The notes beneath the pieces were generated by a model. It was not told the origin of the DNA. It did not search any database and was given only the letters and a program-made list of their open reading frames with translations. Position numbers and translations under genes: made by a program. A DNA stretch of 47,776 nt. Origin: an uncultured Collinsella sp. (GTDB lineage Bacteria; Actinomycetota; Coriobacteriia; Coriobacteriales; Coriobacteriaceae). Positions 7,538 to 15,244 of the stretch are shown in pieces; the stretch's first letter is position 1; each line of letters opens with the position of its first letter. Location of the stretch: positions 1 to 47,776 of the forward strand of contig CABUUD010000004.1 of the NCBI GenBank assembly GCA_902494585.1. Direction: 5' to 3'.

Positions 7538-7987
7538 ATGGCACAGGATATGCAGGACGCCGGTAACGTCTCCGCCGAGCTCGACGCCATGGTGTGCGAT
7601 CTGATCGGCGCGTTCTTGGACGACCTTGCCGCCGGTGAAAACCCTGGCGTGGTCGTGGCAATTGAGGACGCCGCTTCCAACCGTTATCTGGCGGCGCTCG
7701 ACGAGGATGGCGAAGAGGCGTGCCTCGAGGCGGCCACCAACTTTATCTCCGAGCACAAGATGGGTCTTAAGGACGAGGGCCTGGGCCGTATCGCTCGCTA
7801 TGCCATCGGCTACACCGGCTGCGTCGAGATTGACGGCGGCTATCACGATGCTCTGCTCGTGAGCTTCTTCGAAACCACGCTCGAGAGCGGTTTTTCGGCA
7901 TATGTGCTGTATGAGGGCATGGGCGCCGGCGATGGTTTTATGTGGAGCGACCCTGAACCTGCAGGTGAGGAAACCCCTCTCATCTAA
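7538..7987 (+). CDS. Unknown acidic cytoplasmic protein
   Basis: The product (149 residues) is acidic and has no signal peptide or membrane segment. An N-terminal helix (residues 10-35, DAMVCDLIGAFLDDLAAG) leads into an alternating strand and helix fold with VVVAIEDAASNRYLAAL and a second half reading YAIGYTGCVEIDGGYHDALLVSFFE. I do not recognise the family. The start is supported by GGGAAGG nine bases before ATG. It sits 30 bases after the small membrane protein gene and probably shares its transcript. Codon use resembles the neighbours, so there is no sign of transfer. Confidence 0.7.
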   Translation: MAQDMQDAGNVSAELDAMVCDLIGAFLDDLAAGENPGVVVAIEDAASNRYLAALDEDGEEACLEAATNFISEHKMGLKDEGLGRIARYAIGYTGCVEIDGGYHDALLVSFFETTLESGFSAYVLYEGMGAGDGFMWSDPEPAGEETPLI

Positions 7988-8104
7988 AATCGCTAAAATA
8001 AACGAGTTTTCGGTAAAAGGCTCAATATTCCCGCCGAGCGTTGCATTGCTGGGTGGGTCGCATACGCGTGCCGGTTGTATATAGATAGAAGATAGGGGAA
8101 CTAC

Positions 8105-9943
8105 ATGCGCGTAGACAATCTGAGGAACATCGCCATCATCGCTCACGTCGACCACGGCAAGACGACGATGGTCGACAAGCTCCTGCGTGCCACGGACGCC
8201 TTCCGTGCCAACCAGCAGGTCGAGGACCGCGTCCTGGATTCCAACGACCAGGAGCGCGAGCGCGGCATTACGATTCTCGCCAAGAACATCTCTATCGAGT
8301 ACAAGGACGTCAAGATCAACGTCATCGACACCCCGGGCCACGCCGACTTTGGCGGCGAGGTCGAGCGCGTGCTGCGTATGGCCGACGGCGCCCTGCTGCT
8401 GGTCGACGCCTTTGAGGGCCCCATGCCCCAGACCCGCTTCGTGCTGCGTCACGCTATCGACACCGGCCTTAAGATCATGATCGTCATCAACAAGATCGAC
8501 CGTCCGGGCGCCAACCCCGAGAAGGCCTACAACGACTGCCTGGACCTCATGGCCGACCTGGGCGCCACCGACGACCAGCTTGAGTTCGCCATGGAGCACG
8601 TGGTCTACGCCAGCGCCATGAATGGCTTTGCCCGTCTTGACCCCAACGACGGCAACATGGACATGTACCCGCTGCTCGATATGATCATCGACGACATGCC
8701 CGCGCCCGAGGTTGACGAGAACGCCCCGCTGGCCATGCAGTGCGTGACCATCGACCACTCCAACTTCGTCGGCCGCATCGGTATCGGTCGCGTGTACTCC
8801 GGCGCCATTCACCAGGGCGACCAGATCCTGGTTGTGAAGAACGACGGCTCCAGCGCTACCGCCACCGTCAAGCAGCTCTTTACCTTCGACTATCTGGGCC
8901 GCACCGAGTGCCAGGAAGTCGGCGCCGGCGATATCGCTGCTGTCGTGGGTATTGAACGCACCGATATCGGCGATGTCTACACCGACCCCGAGAACCCTGT
9001 CGAGCTCGAGCCCATCGATATCGACCCGCCGACCCTGTCCATCGTCTTTGAGGCTTCGACCTCCCCGCTCGTCGGCCGCGATGGCGACATCGTGGGCGCC
9101 CGTCAGCTCAAGGAGCGCCTGTTCAACGAGGCCGAGAACAACGTGACTATGAAGATCGAGGAACTCGAGGACAAGAGCGGCGTCGAGGTCTCGGGTCGCG
9201 GCATTCTGCACCTGTCCGTTCTGATGGAGTCCATGCGCCGCGAGGGCTTTGAGTTCCAGGTCGGCCGTCCCCGCGTTCTGTTTAAGAAGGACGAGAACGG
9301 CAACAAGATGGAGCCTGTCGAGCAGGCCGTCGTCGAGTGCCCGGACGAGTACTCGGGCAAGGTCGTTGAGGTCTTCGGCACTTCCGGTGGCATCATGACG
9401 AGCATGGATACCTCGGGCATCGTGACGCACCTTGAGTTCAAGATTCCGACGCGTGGCATCATGGGCCTTAAGAACCGCATCATGAACGTCACCCACGGCG
9501 AGGGCGTGTTCTACCACACCTTCCTGGAGTATGGCCCCTATGCCGGCGAGATCGGCAACCGCCAGAACGGCGCCATGATCTCCATGACCACCGAGAAGGC
9601 CGTTGCCTACGCTCTGGGTACGCTGCAGGAGCGCGGCCAGCTGTTCGTTGAGCCGGGCACCGAGTGCTACGAGGGCATGATCGTGGGCGAGCGCAGCAAG
9701 GCCGGCGACATGGTCGTCAACATCGCCCGTACCAAGAACCTGGGCAACCAGCGTTCCTCGACCTCCGATATCTCCGTCCAGCTGGTGCCGCCCCGCACCT
9801 TCTCGCTGGAGGAGGCGCTGGAGTACATCGCCGACGATGAGCTGGTGGAGATCACTCCCAAGAACATCCGCCTGCGCAAGCGTCTGCTCAACGCCACCGA
9901 CCGCAAGAAGGCTGCCGTCCGCGCCGGCCAGGTCAACAAATAA
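8105..9943 (+). CDS. typA: Ribosome-associated GTPase TypA/BipA
   Basis: The 612-residue product is the translational GTPase TypA (BipA), an EF-G/LepA relative that binds the ribosome and helps 50S assembly and stress adaptation. The G domain shows G1 AHVDHGKTT (residues 13-21), the switch RERGITI, G3 DTPGHADFGGEV and G4 NKIDRPGA. The beta-barrel, the EF-G III-like domain with SGRGILHLSVLMESMRREG and the family-specific C-terminal domain with YGPYAGEIGNRQNGAMIS are all present. Length matches the family. The start follows AGGGGAACTAC. A monocistronic unit is likely: 117 bases of AT-richer sequence precede it and a terminator follows. Confidence 0.97.
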   Translation: MRVDNLRNIAIIAHVDHGKTTMVDKLLRATDAFRANQQVEDRVLDSNDQERERGITILAKNISIEYKDVKINVIDTPGHADFGGEVERVLRMADGALLLVDAFEGPMPQTRFVLRHAIDTGLKIMIVINKIDRPGANPEKAYNDCLDLMADLGATDDQLEFAMEHVVYASAMNGFARLDPNDGNMDMYPLLDMIIDDMPAPEVDENAPLAMQCVTIDHSNFVGRIGIGRVYSGAIHQGDQILVVKNDGSSATATVKQLFTFDYLGRTECQEVGAGDIAAVVGIERTDIGDVYTDPENPVELEPIDIDPPTLSIVFEASTSPLVGRDGDIVGARQLKERLFNEAENNVTMKIEELEDKSGVEVSGRGILHLSVLMESMRREGFEFQVGRPRVLFKKDENGNKMEPVEQAVVECPDEYSGKVVEVFGTSGGIMTSMDTSGIVTHLEFKIPTRGIMGLKNRIMNVTHGEGVFYHTFLEYGPYAGEIGNRQNGAMISMTTEKAVAYALGTLQERGQLFVEPGTECYEGMIVGERSKAGDMVVNIARTKNLGNQRSSTSDISVQLVPPRTFSLEEALEYIADDELVEITPKNIRLRKRLLNATDRKKAAVRAGQVNK

Positions 9944-9973
9944 GCGCTGGGCTTTATAGCGTCTAACAAGAAA

Positions 9974-10005
9974 GGGCGTCGACCGCAATGGTCGGCGCCC
10001 TTTTT
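9974..10005 (+). terminator. typA terminator
   Basis: An 11-bp stem with one G-T pair (9974-9984 with 9990-10000), GCAAT loop and TTTTT. Confidence 0.88.
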
Positions 10006-10030
10006 GTGCACAGGGACTGAGCTGGTCTGC

Positions 10031-10065
10031 ACCACCACAAAGGTGCCTGGCCCCTTTATGGTGGT
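10031..10065. repeat. ACCACC-CAAAG palindromic repeat, copy 1 (degenerate)
   Basis: ACCACCACAAAG (10031-10042) pairs with CTTTATGGTGGT (10054-10065) around a GTGCCTGGCCC-type loop. It belongs to the same family as the copies at 43617, 45230 and 47470 and has the most decayed stem. Confidence 0.75.
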
Positions 10066-10071
10066 TGGCGG

Positions 10072-11217
10072 CTAAGCGGTGGGGAGCCCTGGCGTGTTAG
10101 CTGGCTGCTGCGGTTTGAGGTGGGCGTTGCGCCAGATGATTTGGATGATGTAGCCGAGTGTAAAGACGAAGGCCACGCCGCTGATGAAGTCGCCTACGAG
10201 GGGGATTGCCGTAAGCGCGCCCGCGGCGATGCCACCTACGGCCGCCATGGCGTAGCGGTTTTGGCTGTGTCCGACCATGCGGGCGATCGCACACCCCGCA
10301 AAGGCACTCGATACCAACGCGATGCCGATAACGCCGCACAAGAGGGCTCCGGCAAGCGACAGACCAGCGATAGAGATAATCAACAGTAGGACGGCGGGGA
10401 CGATAGCAATCGTGCTCAGAAGACCGCTCACCCACAGGGGCATGGGGCGCTGGTGGAGCATGCCGGCGGCGCTGGCGGTCGCGCGCGGAAAGACGAGCTC
10501 GAGCAGCAGAGCGACAAAGCAGGTCGAGAGTGCCGCGGCGACGATACCGCCGATGACATCGTTAACGGTGGAAGTATCCTCGTTCTCGGTGCGGTCGATC
10601 TTGAGCGCGCCGACCTCGGCTCCCGCGGCACGCTCGGGGTCCTCGGAGACGTGCGCGTTCACGGCGCCGGTGATGTGGGCGTTCTTGCCCAGGATGAGCT
10701 TGTCGGCCCAAACCTCGACATCGCCCTCGACGGCGCCATCGATGGTCACCGTGTTGCCCGCAAGCGCTGCCGACTTGGTAGAGCCGCGCAGGGCAACCGT
10801 CTCGCCTATCGCGTAAAAACAGTTGGCGGTGCTGTCGGAATTGAGCACAACGTGCTGACCGACGACCGTGACGCTGCCATCAACCGTGGTCTTGGCGATA
10901 TCGATAGTGCGTGCCGCCAAGCGGACGGCGCCGCCCACCGTGCAGTCGCGGATAGAGAGGGTATCGCCCGCGGCGATGATATCGCGGTCAATGGACGCAT
11001 CGTCCAAGTTGAGGGCCTGGCCGGCCCAGTACAGATCGCCTTCGACGCCGGACGGATTGGCGTCATTGTCAGTCGCAAGTACGTTGCCTGCGGTGTCCGT
11101 GCCAGCAAATGACGCCGTGGGAAGAGCGGTGAGCGCGAGCGCGATGAGCGCGAATAAGATCGTGATGCGGCCCCACGCTTTACGGCGTTGGGTCGACGGG
11201 AATTGATTACAGGGCAT
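10072..11217 (-). CDS. Bactofilin-like (polymer-forming) membrane protein
   Basis: The product (381 residues) combines an N-terminal signal/anchor (residues 17-38, ITILFALIALALTALPTASFAG), a repetitive beta-helix region (about residues 60-190) and several hydrophobic C-terminal segments. The beta region has the regular bactofilin/polymer-forming pattern of short strands such as GDTLSIRDCTVGGAVRL, TIDGAVEGDVEVWADKL and ILGKNAHITGAV. The signal peptide implies that this domain sits outside the membrane. At least four membrane helices lie in residues 225-365. The start ATG at 11217 has AAGGA six bases upstream; a longer frame to 11265 lacks one. Function is unknown; an envelope scaffold or transport role is inference. 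Confidence 0.7.
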   Translation of the reverse strand: MPCNQFPSTQRRKAWGRITILFALIALALTALPTASFAGTDTAGNVLATDNDANPSGVEGDLYWAGQALNLDDASIDRDIIAAGDTLSIRDCTVGGAVRLAARTIDIAKTTVDGSVTVVGQHVVLNSDSTANCFYAIGETVALRGSTKSAALAGNTVTIDGAVEGDVEVWADKLILGKNAHITGAVNAHVSEDPERAAGAEVGALKIDRTENEDTSTVNDVIGGIVAAALSTCFVALLLELVFPRATASAAGMLHQRPMPLWVSGLLSTIAIVPAVLLLIISIAGLSLAGALLCGVIGIALVSSAFAGCAIARMVGHSQNRYAMAAVGGIAAGALTAIPLVGDFISGVAFVFTLGYIIQIIWRNAHLKPQQPANTPGLPTA

Positions 11218-11323
11218 AGTGAATCCTTCGTCAGATGCTCGACATGCACCTAACAGGGTACCCAACGCGTGGGCGCTCTAAAAGAACCTCTCGGTTGCAT
11301 TTCGAAGGATGAGCCCGCGCTAC

Positions 11324-12013
11324 CTACTTTTTGCGATGCAAAAAGCGTGCGATGTCTTCTTCGGTGGGGCTTTTGATGTCAAAGCGCAGCGAGAGCCAGC
11401 GCAGACCCATGGTCACGACAACGCATACGATCAGCGCGGCGACATTGCTCATGATGCCGCTCATAACGAGACACACGTAGCTTGTCGATCCGGCGATGGC
11501 CGCGATGGCATAAAAGTTAGTGCGTTGGAAAATGCCCGGAACCACGCCCATAAAGCCGTCGCGCAGCATGCCGCCACCTACTGCGGTGAAGAAGCCCATC
11601 ATGATGCAAACGACGGGCGCAAAACCGTAGACCAGTGCCTTGTCTGCGCCGGTTGCCGCATAGATGCCGACCGAGATGATGTCGAGCAAGGGGATGAGTT
11701 TTTCGGGCTTGTCGACGATTGCCGGGAAAATGTAGATGATGGCTGCCGTGGCGATGGAGAGCGGCAGCGCCATTGGCTGGTTGAGGATGTAGACGTTGCC
11801 CACCTGCAGCGTCATGTCGCGCAAGAGACCGCCGCCCAGACCGCAGACCACCGCGAGCGCGACCGCGCCCACCAGGTCGAGCTTGTGCTCGCGCGCAACC
11901 AACACACCCGAGATCGATGCAGCGACAACAGCGAACATCTCGAGCCAAAACGGAATAGCGACCATGGCATCCGAGGCATGTGAGGTAATGGTTATGGCGG
12001 CGACGACGGGCAA
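11324..12013 (-). CDS. TRIC/UPF0126 family membrane protein (glycine-transporter-like)
   Basis: The protein (229 residues) has about seven hydrophobic segments and the internally duplicated signature of the UPF0126 (YadS/YicG, TRIC) family: GLGGGLLRD near residue 60 and VGGGMLRD near residue 145. Family members form trimeric cation channels or have been linked to glycine export. The TTG start at 12013 is preceded by AAAGGA seven bases upstream on the minus strand. No other gene follows closely on this strand, so it is probably transcribed alone. The family call is firm; the substrate is not known. Confidence 0.85.
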   Translation of the reverse strand: MPVVAAITITSHASDAMVAIPFWLEMFAVVAASISGVLVAREHKLDLVGAVALAVVCGLGGGLLRDMTLQVGNVYILNQPMALPLSIATAAIIYIFPAIVDKPEKLIPLLDIISVGIYAATGADKALVYGFAPVVCIMMGFFTAVGGGMLRDGFMGVVPGIFQRTNFYAIAAIAGSTSYVCLVMSGIMSNVAALIVCVVVTMGLRWLSLRFDIKSPTEEDIARFLHRKK

Positions 12014-12128
12014 GATGGGGTCCTTTGGGTTGTGGGTTTAGACAATGCCCGTACATAGTACATGGTTGGCGGGCGTGGCGACCCTATTGCTCGGTAAACG
12101 GTCGGGACCGGGTATGGTCATAGGTTCC

Positions 12129-12193
12129 AAACATGTACATCAGCCTCCAAAGATGTCAAAAAATGTCGGTTTTGGAGGGTGATGTACATGTTT
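12129..12193. repeat. Palindromic repeat bracketing the DUF559 gene, copy 1
   Basis: AAACATGTACATCAGCCTCC begins an arm that pairs with the arm ending GTGATGTACATGTTT over about 22 positions; the loop holds GATGTCAAAAAATGTCG. A near-identical copy in the same orientation lies at 13335-13394. This copy begins about 25 bases beyond the stop codon of the DUF559 gene. Confidence 0.85.
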
Positions 12194-12216
12194 TGGTGTG
12201 GCGCGCTGGGATGACG

Positions 12217-13224
12217 CTACTCGGAAGGTGTGTCTTCGCCTTGCGCGCTCTTCCAGTTGCGGATAAGTGCCTTGCGCAGTTCGTTTTGCTTTCGCTGGTA
12301 CTCGGCGTCCGTGCAGCGGGGCATACCGAGTGCTTCGCGAATATTGTTCATAGCGCGGTGAAAAGCAAGCTGACTTGCGAACTGTGCCGAGGTGAGCGTA
12401 ACGATTCGATATCCCATTTGGGCGAGCACTGCTTCGCGCTCCGCATCTGCGCCCTTGCGTTCGGCCTCGTCGTGAAAGCCGCCCTTATATTCGATGCCGA
12501 GTTCCCTGCGCTTATAGGTGATGAGGGCATCGATTTTGAGCGTTCGAGCTTTGGTGCAATGCCAAAGGCGTTGGGGGATTTCGAGTGGCTTGTTGAGTTC
12601 GATACCTCGGATGCCAACGCCGCCTTCGTTCGTCGGGAGTGAAAGGACAATGGCCGATGCGGTCTCCATGGGCGAGGCTGAGTGGTCGTAGATATGCCTG
12701 AGCGCGAGTCTGGCGCGTGTGGCGCCAGGTTTGCTAGGGTGTCGATCGAGTAGCTCGACAATTTCGTCCTTGGAAGTGGTGGCTGATTGCTCGGTGTAAG
12801 GGTCAGAGGGATTGAGCCCCATGCAATAGTCGCCGCAAACTTCGTAACCATACTCGAGGTATTCGATTCTATCCATCCACTCGGCAGCAAGCACGAAGGT
12901 GAAGGCTTCGTCGGTGATAAAGATGCCGGACGTAAGTTCATCGATATGGTCGTAGGGTAGATTTTGGCCAAGAACGTGGCAATTAACGCCGTTGGCGCGA
13001 ATTCGTTCGAAGGCAAATACAACAGAGATGTCGATGGTTTCAATCATGCTAGTGGGAATACCGCAGTCGGTAAGGGCCTGCTGGATGCGCGCGATGCGTT
13101 GCTGAGTGGAGAGGCCCCGCGCACCTATCTGGTAGTCGCGTTGTGCGACGGCTTGCACCAGGCCCCGTGGTGCACGATGGACAAGCCACGCCGTTTTATG
13201 CGAAATGAGAACAGGAGTATCCAT
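12217..13224 (-). CDS. DUF559 endonuclease-like protein with AbiEi-like N-terminal part
   Basis: The protein (335 residues) ends in a VSR/DUF559-type PD-(D/E)XK fold: Asp232 in LKIDALITY, then Glu245 and Lys247 in LGIEYKGGFHD, then EREAVLAQMGYRIVTLTSAQF. The front half resembles AbiEi-type antitoxin proteins, with a segment VNCHVLGQNLPYDHIDEL followed by GIFITDEAFTFVLAAEWM. ATG 13224 is chosen because GAGAGG lies six bases upstream; an upstream ATG at 13251 is possible, while the frame extending to 13341 runs into a repeat. No partner gene is seen. Flanking copies of one palindrome suggest a mobile or recombining cassette. Nuclease or defence activity is inference from fold motifs. Confidence 0.7.
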   Translation of the reverse strand: MDTPVLISHKTAWLVHRAPRGLVQAVAQRDYQIGARGLSTQQRIARIQQALTDCGIPTSMIETIDISVVFAFERIRANGVNCHVLGQNLPYDHIDELTSGIFITDEAFTFVLAAEWMDRIEYLEYGYEVCGDYCMGLNPSDPYTEQSATTSKDEIVELLDRHPSKPGATRARLALRHIYDHSASPMETASAIVLSLPTNEGGVGIRGIELNKPLEIPQRLWHCTKARTLKIDALITYKRRELGIEYKGGFHDEAERKGADAEREAVLAQMGYRIVTLTSAQFASQLAFHRAMNNIREALGMPRCTDAEYQRKQNELRKALIRNWKSAQGEDTPSE

Positions 13225-13334
13225 AAGGGACCTCTCGCTTTGAGCCGACATGCAATCCTTATGTCCGCTGAAGTGAGGAAATATACCGAATGCCGACAAA
13301 ACGGCCGATGGACTTCGCGCGCGATATACAAAGG

Positions 13335-13394
13335 TGTACATCAGCCTCCAAAGATGTCAAAAAATGTCGTTTTTGGAGGGTGATGTACATGTTT
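13335..13394. repeat. Palindromic repeat bracketing the DUF559 gene, copy 2
   Basis: TGTACATCAGCCTCCAAA pairs with TTTGGAGGGTGATGTACA; the loop reads GATGTCAAAAAATGTCG. Only a few bases differ from copy 1 across 60, and both are in the same orientation. It lies about 110 bases upstream of the probable start of the DUF559 gene. Confidence 0.85.
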
Positions 13395-13439
13395 GAGATT
13401 TTGGGGCTGGGGTCGACCGCGATGGGGCGTGGCTGAATA

Positions 13440-13579
13440 GGAGGGATGTCCAAATTTTGAGCTTTGCTCAAAATTTATCCGGTCGGCTTACGCCGCCCGC
13501 GCTGCGCTAAAAACGCGCCACGGGCGCGTTTTCTTTACGCTCCGCGCCCTGGCGGGTTCGAATCCCTCCCCCTCCGCCG
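13440..13579 (+). other. tRNA-like element with replaced D and anticodon arms
   Basis: The ends look like a class II tRNA: GGAGGGA (13440-13446) pairs with CCCCTCC (13569-13575) with one mismatch, followed by G and CCG. A T arm (13552-13568) has a perfect TTCGAAT loop and a stem with one mismatch. Between them, instead of D, anticodon and variable arms, lie a perfect AT-rich hairpin (AAATTTTGAGC-TTT-GCTCAAAATTT, 13452-13476), a small hairpin (13484-13495) and a GC-rich rod (13498-13546). It may be a broken tRNA-Ser, an integration scar or a tRNA-like RNA. It faces the intact tRNA-Ser(CGA). Confidence 0.6.
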
Positions 13580-13604
13580 TATTTGCTTGTTAGGGACTCA
13601 AAAC

Positions 13605-13630
13605 AAAAAAAGCCCCCATTCCTGGGAGCT
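13605..13630 (-). terminator. Terminator of tRNA-Ser(CGA)
   Basis: On the minus strand, AGCTCCCA-GGAA-TGGGGGCT is followed by seven T, just downstream of the tRNA. Confidence 0.85.
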
Positions 13631-13643
13631 TCCTCAATCTAAA

Positions 13644-13734
13644 TGGCGGAGGAGGAGGGATTCGAACCCTCGTGACCTTATACGGGCCAAACGGTTTTCG
13701 AGACCGCCGCATTCAACCACTCTGCCACCCCTCC
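13644..13734 (-). tRNA. tRNA-Ser(CGA)
   Basis: A 91-base class II tRNA with long variable arm on the minus strand: acceptor GGAGGGG with CTCCTCC, anticodon CGA within GGTCTCGAAAACC, T arm GGTTCGAATCC, discriminator G and encoded CCA. Confidence 0.96.
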
Positions 13735-13744
13735 GCGTGGGGTA

Positions 13745-13773
13745 AAAACAAAGCAGGCTCGAAGGCCTGCTTT
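13745..13773 (-). terminator. Terminator of tRNA-Ser(GGA)
   Basis: On the minus strand AAAGCAGGC-CTTCGA-GCCTGCTTT is followed by GTTTTT, between the two serine tRNAs, so each has its own terminator. Confidence 0.82.
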
Positions 13774-13782
13774 GGAATTAAC

Positions 13783-13873
13783 TGGCGGAGAGTCAGGGAT
13801 TTGAACCCTGGAGACGCTTTTGACGCCTACACGATTTCCAATCGTGCTCCTTCGGCCACTCGGACAACTCTCC
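13783..13873 (-). tRNA. tRNA-Ser(GGA)
   Basis: A 91-base class II tRNA on the minus strand: acceptor GGAGAGT with ACTCTCC, anticodon GGA in CGATTGGAAATCG, long variable arm GGCGTCAAAAGCGTC, T arm GGTTCAAATCC, encoded CCA. Confidence 0.96.
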
Positions 13874-14377
13874 GTTAAATGCGAAAGTCAGTATACACGA
13901 GGAATCGCAAAGTGCAAACAGAAAAGTTGGCATTTTTTAAAACGCTTGGCCGCGCTTGGCGTTGCAGTGGGGTTTGAGGTGCCAAAAAACGGCTTCCGAC
14001 CAGCGTGGTTGATCAACTCAATTGTTCAAAAGGGGTATTCATAAGCGACTTGGCAATGAATTTAAAAATCTTTGGGTGGTGCTGTGGACCACTGGTATGC
14101 ATTTTGCGACCACAGCCTTGTGCCCGTTGACCTGCGGCTTGGCTCAGCTTGTCCCCACGGCACCGTATCTTGTCCACAGATCTGTCAAGCTTTTGGTCGG
14201 CATTTGGTTGGAATGCGCATGAAACGTGGTGCGAGTATGGGCATATGTGGAGGTCATGAGGTTGTAGCTGCAAATTATTGCAGCCTAGGAGGTTGAAAGA
14301 TATTATTACCAAGTCTTTTCCTGCTTCAGGCGCACCTTCACGACCTGAAGCCACATTTGCCCAGAGGAGGTGACAAT
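13874..14377. other. 504-base gene-free stretch upstream of rpsF
   Basis: No convincing reading frame is present. The stretch is AT-richer than its neighbours around 13990-14080. It holds one exact TTGTCCACA (14170-14178), a near match TTGTCCCCA (14149-14157) and a weaker inverse match near 14083, which resemble DnaA boxes. The promoter and 5' leader of rpsF must lie in its last 150 bases. Confidence 0.5.
14323..14351 (+). promoter_or_regulatory. Hairpin in the rpsF leader, possible S6:S18-type element
   Basis: GCTTCAGG (14323-14330) pairs with CCTGAAGC (14344-14351) around a 13-base loop, 26 bases before the rpsF start. rpsF leaders in many bacteria carry an RNA bound by the S6:S18 complex. 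I can show the hairpin and its position, not the specific consensus. Confidence 0.4.
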
Positions 14378-14671
14378 ATGAAGGCTTATGAACTGCTGTT
14401 CTTTGTTGACCCGTCGCTCGACCCCGAGACTCGTCTCGCTGTTATGAAGCGTATCGATACCACGATCGCTGAGGGCGCTGGCAAGGTCGACTCCGTTGAC
14501 GAGTGGGGCAAGCGCAAGCTCGCCTACGAGATCAACGACCTCACCGATGGTGACTACACCCTCATCAACTTCCACGCAGATCCTACCCAGATCGCCGAGC
14601 TTGATCGCGTCCTGCGCATCACCGACGCTGTGGTCCGCCACATGATCGTCCGTCGCGACGACCAGGAGTAA
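14378..14671 (+). CDS. rpsF: Ribosomal protein S6
   Basis: The product (97 residues) is the small-subunit protein S6, which binds 16S rRNA with S18. It opens with the typical strand MKAYELLFFVDPSLDPETR and has the GAGKVDSVDEWGKRKLAYEI segment and the final VLRITDAVVRHMIVRRDD. The ATG at 14378 follows AGAGGAGGTGACAAT. It heads the rpsF-ssb-rpsR-rplI operon, a conserved order that places single-strand DNA binding protein between ribosomal genes. Confidence 0.97.
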   Translation: MKAYELLFFVDPSLDPETRLAVMKRIDTTIAEGAGKVDSVDEWGKRKLAYEINDLTDGDYTLINFHADPTQIAELDRVLRITDAVVRHMIVRRDDQE

Positions 14672-14719
14672 GACTGTCGTTTTGGACTGGGCTTGTGCCC
14701 CAAGAGGAAGTAGTGAGTT

Positions 14720-15172
14720 ATGAGCATCAATCGAGTGAACATCACCGGTAACCTCACCCGCGATCCCGAGCTGCGCGCCACCGCCGGCGGAACCCAGGTT
14801 CTGTCCTTTGGCGTCGCCGTGAACGATCGTCGCCGCAACGCGCAGACTGGCGAGTGGGAGGACTATCCCAACTTTGTCGACTGCACTATGTTCGGCACCC
14901 GCGCCGAGGCCGTGAGCCGTTTCCTGGCAAAGGGAAACAAGGTCGCGATCGAGGGCAAGCTGCGCTACAGCTCTTGGGAGCGCGACGGCCAGCGCCGGAG
15001 CAAGCTTGAGGTCATCGTCGATGAGATCGAGTTTATGAGCTCCCGTGGTGGCCAGGGTGGCTACGACCAGGGCGGTTACGCCCCCGCAGCTCCCGCGCCC
15101 GCAGCACGTCCTGCCGCGCCGGTGGCTACGCCGCCCGCGGTCGACGTCTACGATGAGGACATCCCGTTCTAA
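14720..15172 (+). CDS. ssb: Single-stranded DNA-binding protein
   Basis: The product (150 residues) is SSB, which coats single-stranded DNA during replication and repair. The OB fold covers residues 1-108, beginning SINRVNITGNLTRDPELRATAGGTQV and containing WEDYPNFVDCTMFGTRAEAVSRFLAKG. A glycine/alanine/proline-rich linker follows, and the end DVYDEDIPF is the acidic tip that recruits partner proteins. RBS GAGGAAG lies upstream of the ATG. Its position in the S6-SSB-S18 operon is the usual one. Confidence 0.97.
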   Translation: MSINRVNITGNLTRDPELRATAGGTQVLSFGVAVNDRRRNAQTGEWEDYPNFVDCTMFGTRAEAVSRFLAKGNKVAIEGKLRYSSWERDGQRRSKLEVIVDEIEFMSSRGGQGGYDQGGYAPAAPAPAARPAAPVATPPAVDVYDEDIPF

Positions 15173-15244
15173 GGGTTGTTCACCTATTTTTGAGTGAGAG
15201 GCGGCTTCGGCTCGCCGAAGTTGCCAAACGAAAGGTATTTTGAC

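Noticed and set aside
13464..13878. Plus-strand frames across the serine tRNA region.
   Set aside because: They read through the tRNA-like element and two tRNA genes on the minus strand; no protein family match.
14083..14178. A chromosomal origin in the gap before rpsF.
   Set aside because: Only one exact DnaA box is present and no dnaA or dnaN gene is nearby; the plus-strand bias from base 1 fits an origin upstream of the window.
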